In this document: positions 42,486-52,000 of the stretch, piece by piece
Layout of the letters: each line of letters starts with the position of its first letter
How positions within the stretch are numbered: the stretch's first letter is position 1
Assembly (NCBI GenBank): GCA_019448385.1
Contig: JAGTXO010000077.1
Coordinates: forward strand, 50,566 to 114,565
Length of the DNA stretch: 64,000 nt
Reading direction: 5' to 3'
Source: Diacronema lutheri
Taxonomy: Eukaryota; Haptophyta; Pavlovophyceae; Pavlovales; Pavlovaceae
Notes under the pieces: model-generated
Databases searched by the model: none
Seen by the model: only the letters and a program-made list of their open reading frames with translations
Told to the model about the DNA's origin: nothing
Position numbers and translations under genes: made by a program

Positions 42486-44962
42486 TTCGGGGCGCGTGGC
42501 GCAGCGCGCAGCGCGGCGCGCGCGTCCGCGGCGACGCGCGCATCGATCTTGTAGATGCGGTGGTGGCCCGCGTGCGCGAGCGGGAGCGGCAGCTGACGCG
42601 GCCTACGCAGCACGAAAAGATACGCCGAGTCGTTTGTCTCGAGCACGGCCGCGCTCGTGGCAACGGCGGCGGCGGCGGCGGCGGCGGCGCGCGCGGCGTA
42701 CTCGGCGGCGGGCACGCACTCGGCGAGCTCAACGGTGCCGAGCAGGGCAGAGGTCGGGTACGCGCGCGGGAAGGCGGGCGGCGGCTGACCGCGCCGCACG
42801 GCCAGCTCGGCGTAGGTCTGCTCGACGGTCGCGATTTCAAGCTCAGATGCCGCGCGCGCGGTCGACGCAATCCACAGGGTCCCACGATGGCGTGTCGGCC
42901 AGCCGCGCCCCTGGCGCGGGCGCGGCGCGCGGCGCGCACCAGGCGCGCGTGCGTCTCTCCGTCACATTGGAGAGAGGGAAAGGGGGCAAAGGGGGGGCAA
43001 AGGGGGGGCAAAGGGGGCAAAGGGAGACAGAGTCGCGCTGCGCGCGCGCGTCGCTCGGGCGGGCGCGCAGGCGCGCGCAGGCCGCCGCGCGCTCGCGCGC
43101 ACCTCAATCTGCTTCACGCCCGCGACGACGAGAGACGCCCACGGCTGATGGAGGGAAAGGCATTCGAGCGAGCCGACGGTGTCGGCGCGCTCGGCGCCGT
43201 CGTTCTCGTCGTTGTCGTCGTCGGCAGCGGCGGCATCGGCCGGGTTGGCTGGCGCGGCGCGCGCGCATGGTGGCGCTTCGCTCGCCGCCTCCTCCGCCGC
43301 GCGCTCTTGGCGGTAGCGCAGATCGGCGGCGATGCGCGCCTCGCGGTCAGCCTGCGCGGCGTCCGCCGCGGCCTCGAGCGCGCCGGCGCCGCCCGCGGCT
43401 CGCTCGTGCGCTAGGAGCGCAGCGACCCATGGGTCGTCGTGCTGCACCTTGAGGACCGAATGCTTCAGACCCTCCGCCCACGCGCGCGCGCGCACGGCCT
43501 CGTCCGCGGCCAGACCGTCGCCGCCGTCGCCGCTGCCGCTCATACCGCCACCGCCACCCGCGCCGCCACCGCCACCCGCGCCGCCACCGCCACCCGCGCC
43601 GTCACCGCCACCCGCGCCGCGCCGCCGGTCGCGGCGCACAAAGCATGGCCGCTCGTCCTCGCCGAGCCACGGGTTGGCAAGGCTGAGCGGCGCGGCAGGC
43701 GGCGCGGCGGGCGGCGCGCGCGGCGGCGCCACCGACTGCGCGCCGCTCGCCGACGGCGCGCGCGCCGCCGACGGCGCGCGCGCCGCCGACGCGCCATGAG
43801 CGTCGGCGCGGCAGACGCCGCCGCCGACGGCGGCGCGCGCGCCGTCGTCGTCGTCGGCGCGCGGCGCGCGCGGCGCGAAGCCGTCGATTCGCGCCTGCTC
43901 GCCCGGTCGCGCCGCGCCAGCGCCACCGCCCACCGCCTGCTCGGCAGCGAGCGCGTAGCCAGCGCTCAGCTGAACGGCCGCGCGCGCGCCAATGTCGATC
44001 GCGACGCGCAGCTCACGACGCGCGCGCTCGACGGACTCGAGCGCGTCGCGGCGCGCGGCGGCGGCGGCATCGCGCTCGGTGGCCGACAGCCACGCGTCGC
44101 CGCTCGTGTCCCAGTAGTCCGTCTGGTCGTCGATCACCGCCGTGCGCGCGGCGCCCGCGCGCTCAAACGCGAGCAGCGTGTCGCGGTGCGCGCGCGCGCG
44201 CTCGAGCGCGCTCTCGGCGTGCGCGGCGGCGTCGGCGGCGGCTGCGGCGTCGGTAGCGCTGGCCGCGGCGGCGAGCGCGGGCGCGCACACGTCCGGGTCG
44301 TTGCCGCACGCGAGGCATGCGCCCGCGCCCTGCTGCGCGCAGACGATGTTGCCACACGAGATGCAATTAAATAGGAGCGCGTGCCGCGAGGCGCTGCACG
44401 CGCACGGCCGGCGGCCGGGTAGAAGCGGCGAGCCATCGAGCGCGAGGCGCGCGGCGGGCTGCGCTGCGCGTGCAGCCACCGCCACCGCCGCTGCCCCCGC
44501 CGCCTTGCCCTTTTTGCCGCCGCGCGCGCGCGTGGCCGTCTCGCCTCCGCCGCCGGCCGGCGCGCGCGCCGGGCCCTGCGCGCGGCCGTCGAGGCGGTAC
44601 TTGGCATCGACGTCGTCATCAGCCGCCGCATCCGCGCCGCCAGCGCCCGCGCGCGCGCCGCCCGCGCCTGGCGGCGCGCCGGCCGTGCGCGCGCGCTCGG
44701 CGCCGAGCCGGCGCGTCGCTTCCGCCGCGAGCTGCGCGCCGCCGGAGCCGACCATCGCGTCGAGGTAGGCGGCCATGTCGGCCGGCGGCATGTCGAGCAT
44801 CGTCGCGACCACCTCGTGCGCGCCCATCTCCGCGCCGACCAGCTCGGCCAGCTGCGCGGCGAGGAAACCGGCCGCCGTCCCGTCGTCGTCCGGCGCTCGA
44901 GACCGTGCGCCTTGGCAGGACGCCATCGCCGCCCACCAAAGGGCGCCCGCCCAGCCCCGCAA
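41621..44962 (-). CDS. TRIP4/ASC-1-like zinc finger + ASCH domain fused to AlkB-like dioxygenase
   Basis: Exon 1 (44962-43103) and exon 2 (42910-41621) join in phase 0 to give 1049 aa. Exon 1 encodes the TRIP4 C2HC5 zinc finger (CSASRHALLFNCISCGNIVC...CLACGN), the TRIP4 segment RDTLLAFERAGAARTAVIDDQTDYW, and the start of the ASCH domain, LSLHQPWASLVVAGVKQIE. Exon 2 resumes GRGWPTRHRGTLWIAST and ends ASCH with HHRIYKI. A poly-Ala linker follows, then an AlkB-type 2OG oxygenase with H..D in AFHRD, the distal His in WFHSV and Arg in GRLNLTFR. In humans ASC-1 belongs to the ASCC complex that works with ALKBH3 in alkylation repair; here both parts are in one chain. An alternative start is the Met at 44926. 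Confidence 0.85.
42961..43030. repeat. G-rich short tandem repeat in the intron
   Basis: Repeated ggcaaagggg-like units lie in the single intron of the TRIP4-AlkB gene. Confidence 0.6.
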
Positions 44963-45024
44963 AGCGGAGTGGACGCACCCCCGGTCCGGGCGGCCCGCGC
45001 GTGCGCCGCGCCTTCGGTCGCGCG

Positions 45025-45645
45025 ATGGTGCACCCGATGATGGGCGCAGCCTTCCTCGGCGGCTCGTTCGCCGGGATGGCGTCGCGGCACGTGGGCGCGC
45101 TCAACGTGATCAGCCTCACCACCGGCACGCTCACCGGCATCTGGCTCGCGCAAAACCACCCGCAGTCGGTGCCCAACCTGAAGGACGAGCTGCGCCGCTT
45201 CGCGGCGGCGGTCGGCGAGGCAGAGGACGAGGCACCGCCGCAGGCGCATTGGACGCGCGGCGCGATGCCGCTCGACGAGACCGTCCTCACGTCACCCGTC
45301 AAGGAGGCCGTCGCCGAGTACCGCGAGCGGCGCAAGGGGCTCGAGCGCGCGGACCGGACGGTGCGCGAGCTCGTCGTGCAGGGCGAGGACACGCGCGCGC
45401 GGCTGACGGTCGCGCTCGCGCAGCTCGAGGAGGAGAAGAAGGTGGCGCAGACCGCATGCCACGCCGCGCACGAGCGCGTCGTCGCGCGCATGGACGAGCT
45501 GAAGCTCGAGCGGCGCGCGAAGGGCGCCGATCGCGAGCGCCTCGACTACTTCCTCGAGACGCTGCGCGAGCTGCGCGATCTCGAGGTGGGCTGCCCGCCG
45601 CCGCGCAGCTCGCTTCTCGCGCGCGCACTCGCGCGAGCGAGCTGA
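45025..45645 (+). CDS. small membrane-anchored coiled-coil protein, unknown
   Basis: 206 aa from the only suitable Met after the divergent gene's start. Residues 5-45 are Gly/Ala-rich and hydrophobic (MMGAAFLGGSFAGMASRHVGALNVISLTTG split by a few polar residues). After that the protein is charged and predicted coiled coil (YRERRKGLERADRTVREL...QLEEEKKVAQ). I do not recognise the family. It could be an organelle inner-membrane scaffold, but nothing in the sequence proves it. The start lies 62-98 bp from that of the TRIP4-AlkB gene. Confidence 0.55.
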   Translation: MVHPMMGAAFLGGSFAGMASRHVGALNVISLTTGTLTGIWLAQNHPQSVPNLKDELRRFAAAVGEAEDEAPPQAHWTRGAMPLDETVLTSPVKEAVAEYRERRKGLERADRTVRELVVQGEDTRARLTVALAQLEEEKKVAQTACHAAHERVVARMDELKLERRAKGADRERLDYFLETLRELRDLEVGCPPPRSSLLARALARAS

Positions 45646-45848
45646 GGCGCGCCACGCCACGCCACGCCGCCCTCTGCTCGCGCGCGCGTGCATGACGATC
45701 ACGATGATGCCGGCGGCGCGGCGCCATCGCGCCGCGTGTCCCGCGTGCCGTTCCTTGGGCGCGCCGCTTGCGGCTCGGAGGTGCGCGAGGGTGAGTCTGT
45801 GAAGCGCCCACGACGTGCGGCGAGCCTGCCGCCGCGGACGTGTTCTCA

Positions 45849-45860
45849 TTATATACCCTG
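45849..45860 (+). promoter_or_regulatory. TATA-like element upstream of tRNA-Leu copy 1
   Basis: attatataccct sits about 30 bp before the tRNA 5' end, in an otherwise GC-rich context. Upstream TATA-like boxes assist pol III in some plants and algae. Copy 2 lacks an equivalent. Confidence 0.35.
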
Positions 45861-45885
45861 AAATTCGGAGTGTCGGCAAGAACAT

Positions 45886-45968
45886 GGTTGGATGGCCGAG
45901 TTGGTCTAAGGCGCTGCATTAAGGCTGCAGTTTCTCCGGGAGCCGAGGTTCGAATCCTCGTTCAGCCA
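45886..45968 (+). tRNA. tRNA-Leu (anticodon AAG), copy 1
   Basis: An 83-nt class II cloverleaf can be drawn: acceptor ggttgga/ttcagcc with discriminator A, D-stem gcc/ggc, anticodon stem ctgca/tgcag with loop ttaaggc (anticodon AAG, decoding CUU), long variable arm ctcc/ggag, and T-arm cgagg ttcgaat cctcg. No intron. Confidence 0.95.
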
Positions 45969-45972
45969 CACG

Positions 45973-45976
45973 TTTT
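45973..45976 (+). terminator. pol III T-run after tRNA-Leu copy 1
   Basis: TTTT begins five bases after the discriminator base. Confidence 0.6.
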
Positions 45977-46355
45977 GTGTTGAGCGGCACACATAGTTTT
46001 TGCCCTGCGCGGTGCGCCCGTCGGTTGCGACGCGCCGCGCCCAATGGGTGCGCGGCGCGCCGTGCGCGCAGCGCGCCGCCATAAACGTGATGAGCAGATG
46101 GTTGGATGGCCGCCATCTCGCGCCGCCATCTCGCGTCTCGGTCGCTTACGGGGCCGCGGCCGCGCCCTGCTGCACGCGCGGACGTCTTTCCAGTCGAACC
46201 GAGCAGCCTACGCGCAGCGCCCCACGCCGTGCGCCCGGACCGACGCGGCAACACGCCGCGCTTGGTGCGGTTGATCGCAACGACAGCGCGCGCACGCGCT
46301 TGCTGGCGGCGAGCGATCTGATCATTACGGCTTACGCCGAACGTCATGAGCAGAT
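45977..46355. other. spacer between the tRNA-Leu genes with a tRNA 5' fragment
   Basis: No protein gene is evident. At about 46086-46113 the word gatgagcagatggttggatggccg repeats the 5' flank and first 16 nt of tRNA-Leu copy 2, then diverges; it is a truncated duplicate. Confidence 0.6.
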
Positions 46356-46438
46356 GGTTGGATGGCCGAGTTGGTCTAAGGCGCTGCATTAAGGCTGCAG
46401 TTTCTCCGGGAGCCGAGGTTCGAATCCTCGTTCAGCCA
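46356..46438 (+). tRNA. tRNA-Leu (anticodon AAG), copy 2
   Basis: Identical over all 83 nt to copy 1, 470 bp upstream; the flanks differ, so only the gene body is conserved or was homogenised. Confidence 0.95.
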
Positions 46439-46441
46439 CTC

Positions 46442-46445
46442 TTTT
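46442..46445 (+). terminator. pol III T-run after tRNA-Leu copy 2
   Basis: TTTT begins four bases after the discriminator base. Confidence 0.6.
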
Positions 46446-46855
46446 GGCGCGCACAGCACTGCTCGTGCGTGTTGCCACGCCCCCGCGAGGCGCGAGCCTT
46501 TTTTGTGGGTATCGGTGCGTGCTCCGGAGCGCGCAACCGCCCGCGTCGCGTCCGTCCGGTGGAACATGCGGTTGCACGTCGACCCCCCCAAGTTTGTGCA
46601 TGCGCTCGCCCTTGACAACCGCGCCAAGGTCAGATGGGGCGCGCATACTCATCGCCCTCGCACGCGCCGTCCGTGCCGGCGCCACGCCGCTCGCAAGGGC
46701 CGGCAGCAGCGCCGTTTTGCCCGCCTCGCATGCCACGGCCGCGCCTGCCGCGCGCCCGCCGCGTCCGCGTCCGCCGCGTCGCCGCCCGCACCGCTTCAGC
46801 TTCGTCGGCGAGGCGAGCGAAAAGCTCGGGCGCGGCGGCGCCACGGCGGGCTCCG
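46446..46855. other. intergenic, 3' flank of the p24 gene
   Basis: About 410 bp without a convincing gene. Short open frames here are GC-rich shadows; it probably holds the p24 3' UTR. Confidence 0.5.
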
Positions 46856-47464
46856 TCAGATGAGCTTCTTCATCTGAAAATAGCGCTTCAGGTAGTAGAT
46901 CTGCCACAGGCCCATCGCACCTATCAGCGTGAGGGTCATAATGTTGAACCAGAGCACGCGCGTGTTGGTCGACTCGTTGGTATCGCGCATCTCCTCCTCG
47001 CGCCCGCGCATGTAGATCATCTCCTCCTTGATCGCCATCGCCATCTCGCGCATCCGGTCGAGCTGCTTCTCTATTTGCTCCACGTGGTCCTTGCGCGCGA
47101 TCTGCGAGTGGTCGTCGACCTCGAGCCCCTTGCGCAGCGTGATGACGACGCGGCGACGGACGGGATTGTCGTTGGCGAAGCACACTTTGTGCACGCCGGT
47201 CGTCTCCGACGTGACCGAGAAGTGATGCGGGTCTGACGTCTGCCGCTCGAAGAGCACGGCGTCGAGCGGGCCGAGCACCTTGACGCTGCCCGCGAACCCA
47301 TCCGTCGGCTCGATCGAGTAGTCGCCGGTGAAGAGCGCCTTCTCGGGCAGCTCCTCAGAGATGCAGCGCGCGCTCTGCGGCTCCACCCAGAATTGCGTCG
47401 CGCCCGTCGCGCCCAGCGCGCACAGCAAGCAGCCGCGGCCGAGCGCGCCGCGCGCGCGCGCCAT
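46856..47464 (-). CDS. p24 / emp24 cargo-receptor family protein
   Basis: Single exon, 202 aa, the normal family length. Signal peptide at the N-terminus, then the GOLD domain with the two expected cysteines (SARCISEE and HKVCFAN), a coiled coil (EQIEKQLDRMREMAMAIKEE), one transmembrane helix (NIMTLTLIGAMGLWQIYYL) and a short cytosolic tail KRYFQMKKLI with FQ and lysine signals for COPI/COPII traffic. p24 proteins select cargo such as GPI-proteins in ER-Golgi vesicles. The start is 26 bp from that of the divergent fibrillin gene. Confidence 0.9.
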   Translation of the reverse strand: MARARGALGRGCLLCALGATGATQFWVEPQSARCISEELPEKALFTGDYSIEPTDGFAGSVKVLGPLDAVLFERQTSDPHHFSVTSETTGVHKVCFANDNPVRRRVVITLRKGLEVDDHSQIARKDHVEQIEKQLDRMREMAMAIKEEMIYMRGREEEMRDTNESTNTRVLWFNIMTLTLIGAMGLWQIYYLKRYFQMKKLI

Positions 47465-47490
47465 CGGATTGGCCTCTCCCGCCGAAAGAA

Positions 47491-48402
47491 ATGGCCGGCG
47501 TCGTGCGGCTCGCCGCTCTCACGCTCGCGCTCGCCGCGCATCGCGCCGCGCCGCGCGCGCGCGGGGGGCGTGCGCGAATGAGCGGCGCGACGGCGCCGCG
47601 CGCCTCTGCCGGCTGCGAGCTCGTCACGCTCGGCGCCGTTACCGACCGCGGGCAGCGCGCGTCCGCGGCGCAGCGCACGCTCGCGCGCCGGCTGATCGCC
47701 GAGCTCGAGCACACGCCCGGCACGGGCGGCGAGGCGGCGGACGGCGAGCTGGAGGGCGAGTGGGAGCTCGTATACGCCACCGAGGCCGTCTATCGCGCGT
47801 CGCCCTTCTTCGCCGCCTTCCGCGGCCTCACGCGCGGCGTCGACGCGGTGGCGCGCCCGCTCGGCGCGCCAAACGCCGCGCTTTCCGAGGCCATCTTCCG
47901 AATCACGGACGGCGTGCCGTTCAAAGAGGTGGGCGTGGCGCGGCAGACGATCAACGCCACGCACCTCGTCTCGCGCGTCGAGCTCTCCATCAACCTCTTC
48001 GACGCGCTCGTGCCGCGCGCCGGCTCGGTGATGACGTCGACGGCCGCAATCCTCGCGCCCACGGGCGGCGGCGGAGCGGCGCGCGTCGCGCGGCTGCGCG
48101 TCGAACAGACGCGCGTCCTCGACAGCTCGCTCGGCGCGCTCCTCCCTTTCCTCGCCCTCGATCGGCTCGCGTTCCCCACGGCCGACGTGTTCGAGCGGCT
48201 CCGGCCGGGCTCGTCCGAAGTGCGTCTTGAGACGACTTTTCTCTCGCACACACTGCGCGTGAGCCGTCATCGCGCGGGCGGCGCGGACGACGCGGATGCG
48301 GCCGGAGGTTCAGACGTGGCGGCAGACAGCGGCGCCTTTGTGTGGTCGCGCGTCATTGTGCCGCCGGAGCGCTCCGCCCTCGCTGGCGGCGGCGGCGCGT
48401 GA
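47491..48402 (+). CDS. PAP/fibrillin plastid lipid-associated protein
   Basis: Single exon, 303 aa. Hydrophobic signal-peptide start (VVRLAALTLALAAHRA) followed by a basic stretch, as for complex-plastid import. The PAP/fibrillin hallmark LEGEWELVYATEAVYRASPFF is followed by IFRITDGVPFKEVGVARQTINAT and a C-terminal SEVRLETTFLSHTLRVSR. Fibrillins bind lipids or pigments at thylakoids and plastoglobules. Divergent from the p24 gene. Confidence 0.85.
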   Translation: MAGVVRLAALTLALAAHRAAPRARGGRARMSGATAPRASAGCELVTLGAVTDRGQRASAAQRTLARRLIAELEHTPGTGGEAADGELEGEWELVYATEAVYRASPFFAAFRGLTRGVDAVARPLGAPNAALSEAIFRITDGVPFKEVGVARQTINATHLVSRVELSINLFDALVPRAGSVMTSTAAILAPTGGGGAARVARLRVEQTRVLDSSLGALLPFLALDRLAFPTADVFERLRPGSSEVRLETTFLSHTLRVSRHRAGGADDADAAGGSDVAADSGAFVWSRVIVPPERSALAGGGGA

Positions 48403-48771
48403 GCGCGCGCACGCGCCCTTTCTCAAACGCGGCGGCTGCGCAACGCCGCGGCCGGTTGCGGCGCGGCGGCGGTGGCACTTGGTTCGCGCGGGCTTGCGTC
48501 CAGCAATCGCCGGTGCGTCGCGACGAGCGCGTCGCCGTCAGCGCGTGCAGTGCGTCTTGCAATCCGCCGTACCGCGCGTGCGCTCTGGGTACGCGTCAGT
48601 GTTGAGAAGGAAGTCGGGCGGGCGCGCCTGGCGACCGCCCGGTTCTGCTCTTCCAAAGAGCGCACGGCATCATCCTGCCCGCCGCGGGCTTCGGTCTGCG
48701 GGCTTTCGAGCACGGGCGTTCTGTACCTGTCGTCTTCAACACATGAATCCACGGCACGCGCACACGATGAC
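48403..48771. other. convergent intergenic region, no gene seen
   Basis: About 370 bp between the fibrillin stop and the myosin stop. Nothing conserved could be recognised. Confidence 0.5.
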
Positions 48772-49038
48772 CTAGTGCTGGCCGCGCGCCGGCGGCTTGG
48801 CCGTAGCTTGTGGCCAGCTGGCGCCGTTGGGCAGCTTGCCGAGGTCGGAAAACGGATCGGACGGCGTCGGCGCGCCGCCAGCCGTCAGCGGCTGCGGCGT
48901 GAGCGGTCCAGGCGAGCTCGCCGGCGGCGCGCGGCACGTGCCGTGCGAGCCGGCTGTGGGTGAGAAGCAGCTGCCGGCTCCACCAGCCGTGGGCGGGGCC
49001 CAGCCCGCACCAGTAAGCTGCTGGCCAAAACCAGCGTA

Positions 49039-49070
<32 letters not shown>

Positions 49071-52000
49071 TGCCGCCCATCGGCAGCTGCACCGCGCCCG
49101 CGGGAACGAAGCCGCCGCCATAGCCGCCGCCAAACCCGCCGCCGCCGCACGCGGACGGTCCGCCAAATGGGCGCGTGCCACCGCACGCGCCGCGCGTGTC
49201 GCCAAAGCCGGCTGCGGGCGGCGAGCAGAAGCTTGCGCCCGTGGGCGAGCCAAAGCCCGCGGACGCCGCCGACGGCGCGTAACAGCCGCCGCCGCCGCCC
49301 TGCACACCAGCAAACCCACTGCCCGGTGCGCCACCGCCCCCAAAGCCGCCGCTGCAGCGGCTGGCGGCGGTGGTGTCGCCAAAGCCGCCCGGCTGCGTCG
49401 AGCCGAGCTGTACCCAGTTCAACGGCGTCGAGCCGCCCCAGGATGGCGGCAGTGCGTTGGCCGGCATGGCTTGGGGCTGCCGCTGATTCGGTTGCGCTGC
49501 GCCCGCGCGATTCGTCGCGGGCAGCGACGCGGACGTCGGCGCGTGCGGCTGGCCCGCGGCGGGCGGCGCGCCGGGCGGCGCACCGCTGCCTCCGCCTCCG
49601 CTCGCCGCGCCGCCACCTCCGCCGCCGCCATCGAACCCCTCGATTGCCGCGCGCGCGGACGCCTCCGCCCGCGCGTCGTGCGTGAGCTCCGCGATCAATT
49701 TTGCGCGCATTTCAACCTCCGTCGCGGACGGCGGCGGCGAGATGCCGCGCGACTTGAGCGCCTCGACGAGCTCCGCCTTGCCGAGCAGCTGCATCGTGCC
49801 GCGTATCCCGTCGAGCTCGGCCGCAAGGCGCTCGCTCGCGAGCCGCGCGGCCGCGGCGGCGGTCGGGCCGGCCGTGCGCTGGACCTCGAGGTGCTGCTGC
49901 GTTGCGCCTTGCGCCTGCCTCTGCGCCTGCTGCTGCATCTGCGCCTGCTGCTGCGCCTGCCGCTGCGCCTGCGCCTGCCGCTGCGCCTGCGCCTGCGCCT
50001 GTTGGGCCTGCGCCTGCGCCTGCGCCTGTTGGGCCTGGGCCTGGGCCTGCGCCTGTTGGGCCTGGGCCTGCGGCGCCGGCTGCGGCTGGAGCATCCCAGG
50101 GCGCGCCGCGCCCGCCGCGCCCGCCTTGTGCGCCTCTCCTCCGCGCGCCGCCGGCGGCGTCGCGGCCGCGCATGAGCCGGGCGTCGTCGCGTGCGTGAGC
50201 GCGGCCGCCGTGCCCATGCGCCGGCCATCGGTACCGACAGCAGTTCCGATAGCGGATCCGACAGCAGTTCCGACAGCGCGCGGCGTGCCGGGCGGTGCGC
50301 CCGCCAACGGCGCCACCGCGCCGGCGCTACCCCTGGCGGCCCCGCCACAGCTGCCGCCGCCGCCGCACGACGGCACGCGCGCGAGCGCGCCCGACACGTG
50401 GACGCCGGGCGGCGCGCCGCGAGGCGGCTGGTCCGGAAAGTCCGGGGGCCGAAAGACCGACTCGAGCGTTGAGAGAATGCCTCGCGCTTTGGACGAGCCC
50501 TGATGCGGCGGCGCGACGGGCGAGGGCGCGACGGAGCCGGCGCCGGCGCCCGACTCGGACCGATGCCGCCCGTCGCCGCCGCCGATGAGAAAGGCGGCCT
50601 CGGTGGCGGCGCGCGCCGGCGCGCGCGCGCTGCGTCCGCCGCCGCCGCCGCCGCCACCGGCCGAAGGCTGGCGCTGCTCCGAATCGGCAAGCAGCCAATC
50701 AGCCGCGCGGTTCGCGTCGCCGCCATGCGCATCGAGCGCCAGCCGGATCTGCTCTCGCGAGAAGCCGTGCGCCATGAGCAACGTCATCACGTCGGCGGCG
50801 GGCGCGTCGGCAGCGGTGGGCGGGCGCGGCAGCGGCTGCCGGGACGCCGCAGGTGACGGCCGCGCGGGCGGCGCGGGCGGCGCGGGCGGCGCGGGCGCAA
50901 CGGGCGGCGCGCCAGACGCGCCACCGCTCGGCTGCTGACTCCGCTTTTGAAAGTGCGCGGCTAGGTCGAGCGCACCCGGCTGCGGCGCGGCCAATAGCGA
51001 AAAGTCCGGGCCCCATCCGGCTGCGCCGCCGGCCGCGAGCGCGCCGCCGCCGCCGGCCGCCGCGCCGACGACGGCGGAGGCGCGCGCGCGCTCGAGCTCG
51101 GCCGTGGCGGCGGCAAGCTCGGCGCGCGCGCGTGCCGCCGCCTCGCGCTCGCGCGACGCCTCGGCGGCCGCGCGCTCCGCGTCGACGAGCGCGACTTTTC
51201 GCTCCTTGTCAGACTTGGAGACACGACCGTCGGCGCGCGCGCGCTCGGCGGCCGCGCGCTCGGCGGCCTTGGCCGTGCGCTCGGCCTCGAGCGCGAGCTG
51301 CGCGCGCAGCGCCTTGACCGTCGCCGCCGCCTGCCGCTGCGCGACGATCGCATGCGTCACCGCGCCCTCGCGATCGGCCGCGTTCTTGGCGTGCCGCGCG
51401 GCCGCGTCGGCCGCGTCGGCGCGCGCGTGCGCCGCGGCCGCGGCCGCACGCGCGCCGGCGACCTCACGTTGCGCCTCCTCGAGCTGCGCGGCGAGCGCGG
51501 CGCAGCGCGCGCGCGCCTCGCCCATCTCCGAGGCGTGCGCCGCCGCGACTGACAGCGCGGCGGCGTCGTGCGCGGCCGCGGCGGTCGCCGCCGCCTCGCG
51601 CGCCGCGCGCGCCGACGCAGCCGCCTCGGCCGAGCCGGCGGCGGCGAGCGCGCCCTCGGCGGCGGCGGCGCGCGCGTCAGCGGCGCGCGCGCTCGCCTCG
51701 GCGCGCCCGCGTGCCGCCACCTCCGCCGCCAACTGCGCGCGCAGCGCTGCGTGTTCGGCCTCGAGCGCGCCCAGCCGCGCGAGGCGCGCCGCGTCCGCCG
51801 CTTGCCGGCGCGCGTCGGCCGCGAGCGCGGCGCGCGCGCGGCGCGCGGCGAGGCCGCGCGAACGCGCCTGGATCGTGACGGCCGCGCTCGCCGTCCGGTC
51901 GCTTACTGCCTTGGTCGCGAGCCGCGACTTGCCGCCGCGCCACGCCGCCTGGATCGCGTTGGCGGCGCGCGCGCGCCGTGCGCGCGCCACCACGCGCCGG

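Noticed and set aside
42412-43452. Plus-strand open frames over the AlkB/ASCH gene
   Set aside because: Arg/Ala-rich shadows; the minus strand carries conserved catalytic motifs.
44470-45024. Upstream extension of the small coiled-coil gene to 44470
   Set aside because: It would run through the TRIP4 exon on the other strand and has no Met between 44926 and 45025 in frame; the sequence there is Arg/Pro noise.
46376-46627. Short minus-strand proteins containing VAERGFEPRLPEKLQP
   Set aside because: This is the antisense translation of the tRNA-Leu gene, a common false ORF.
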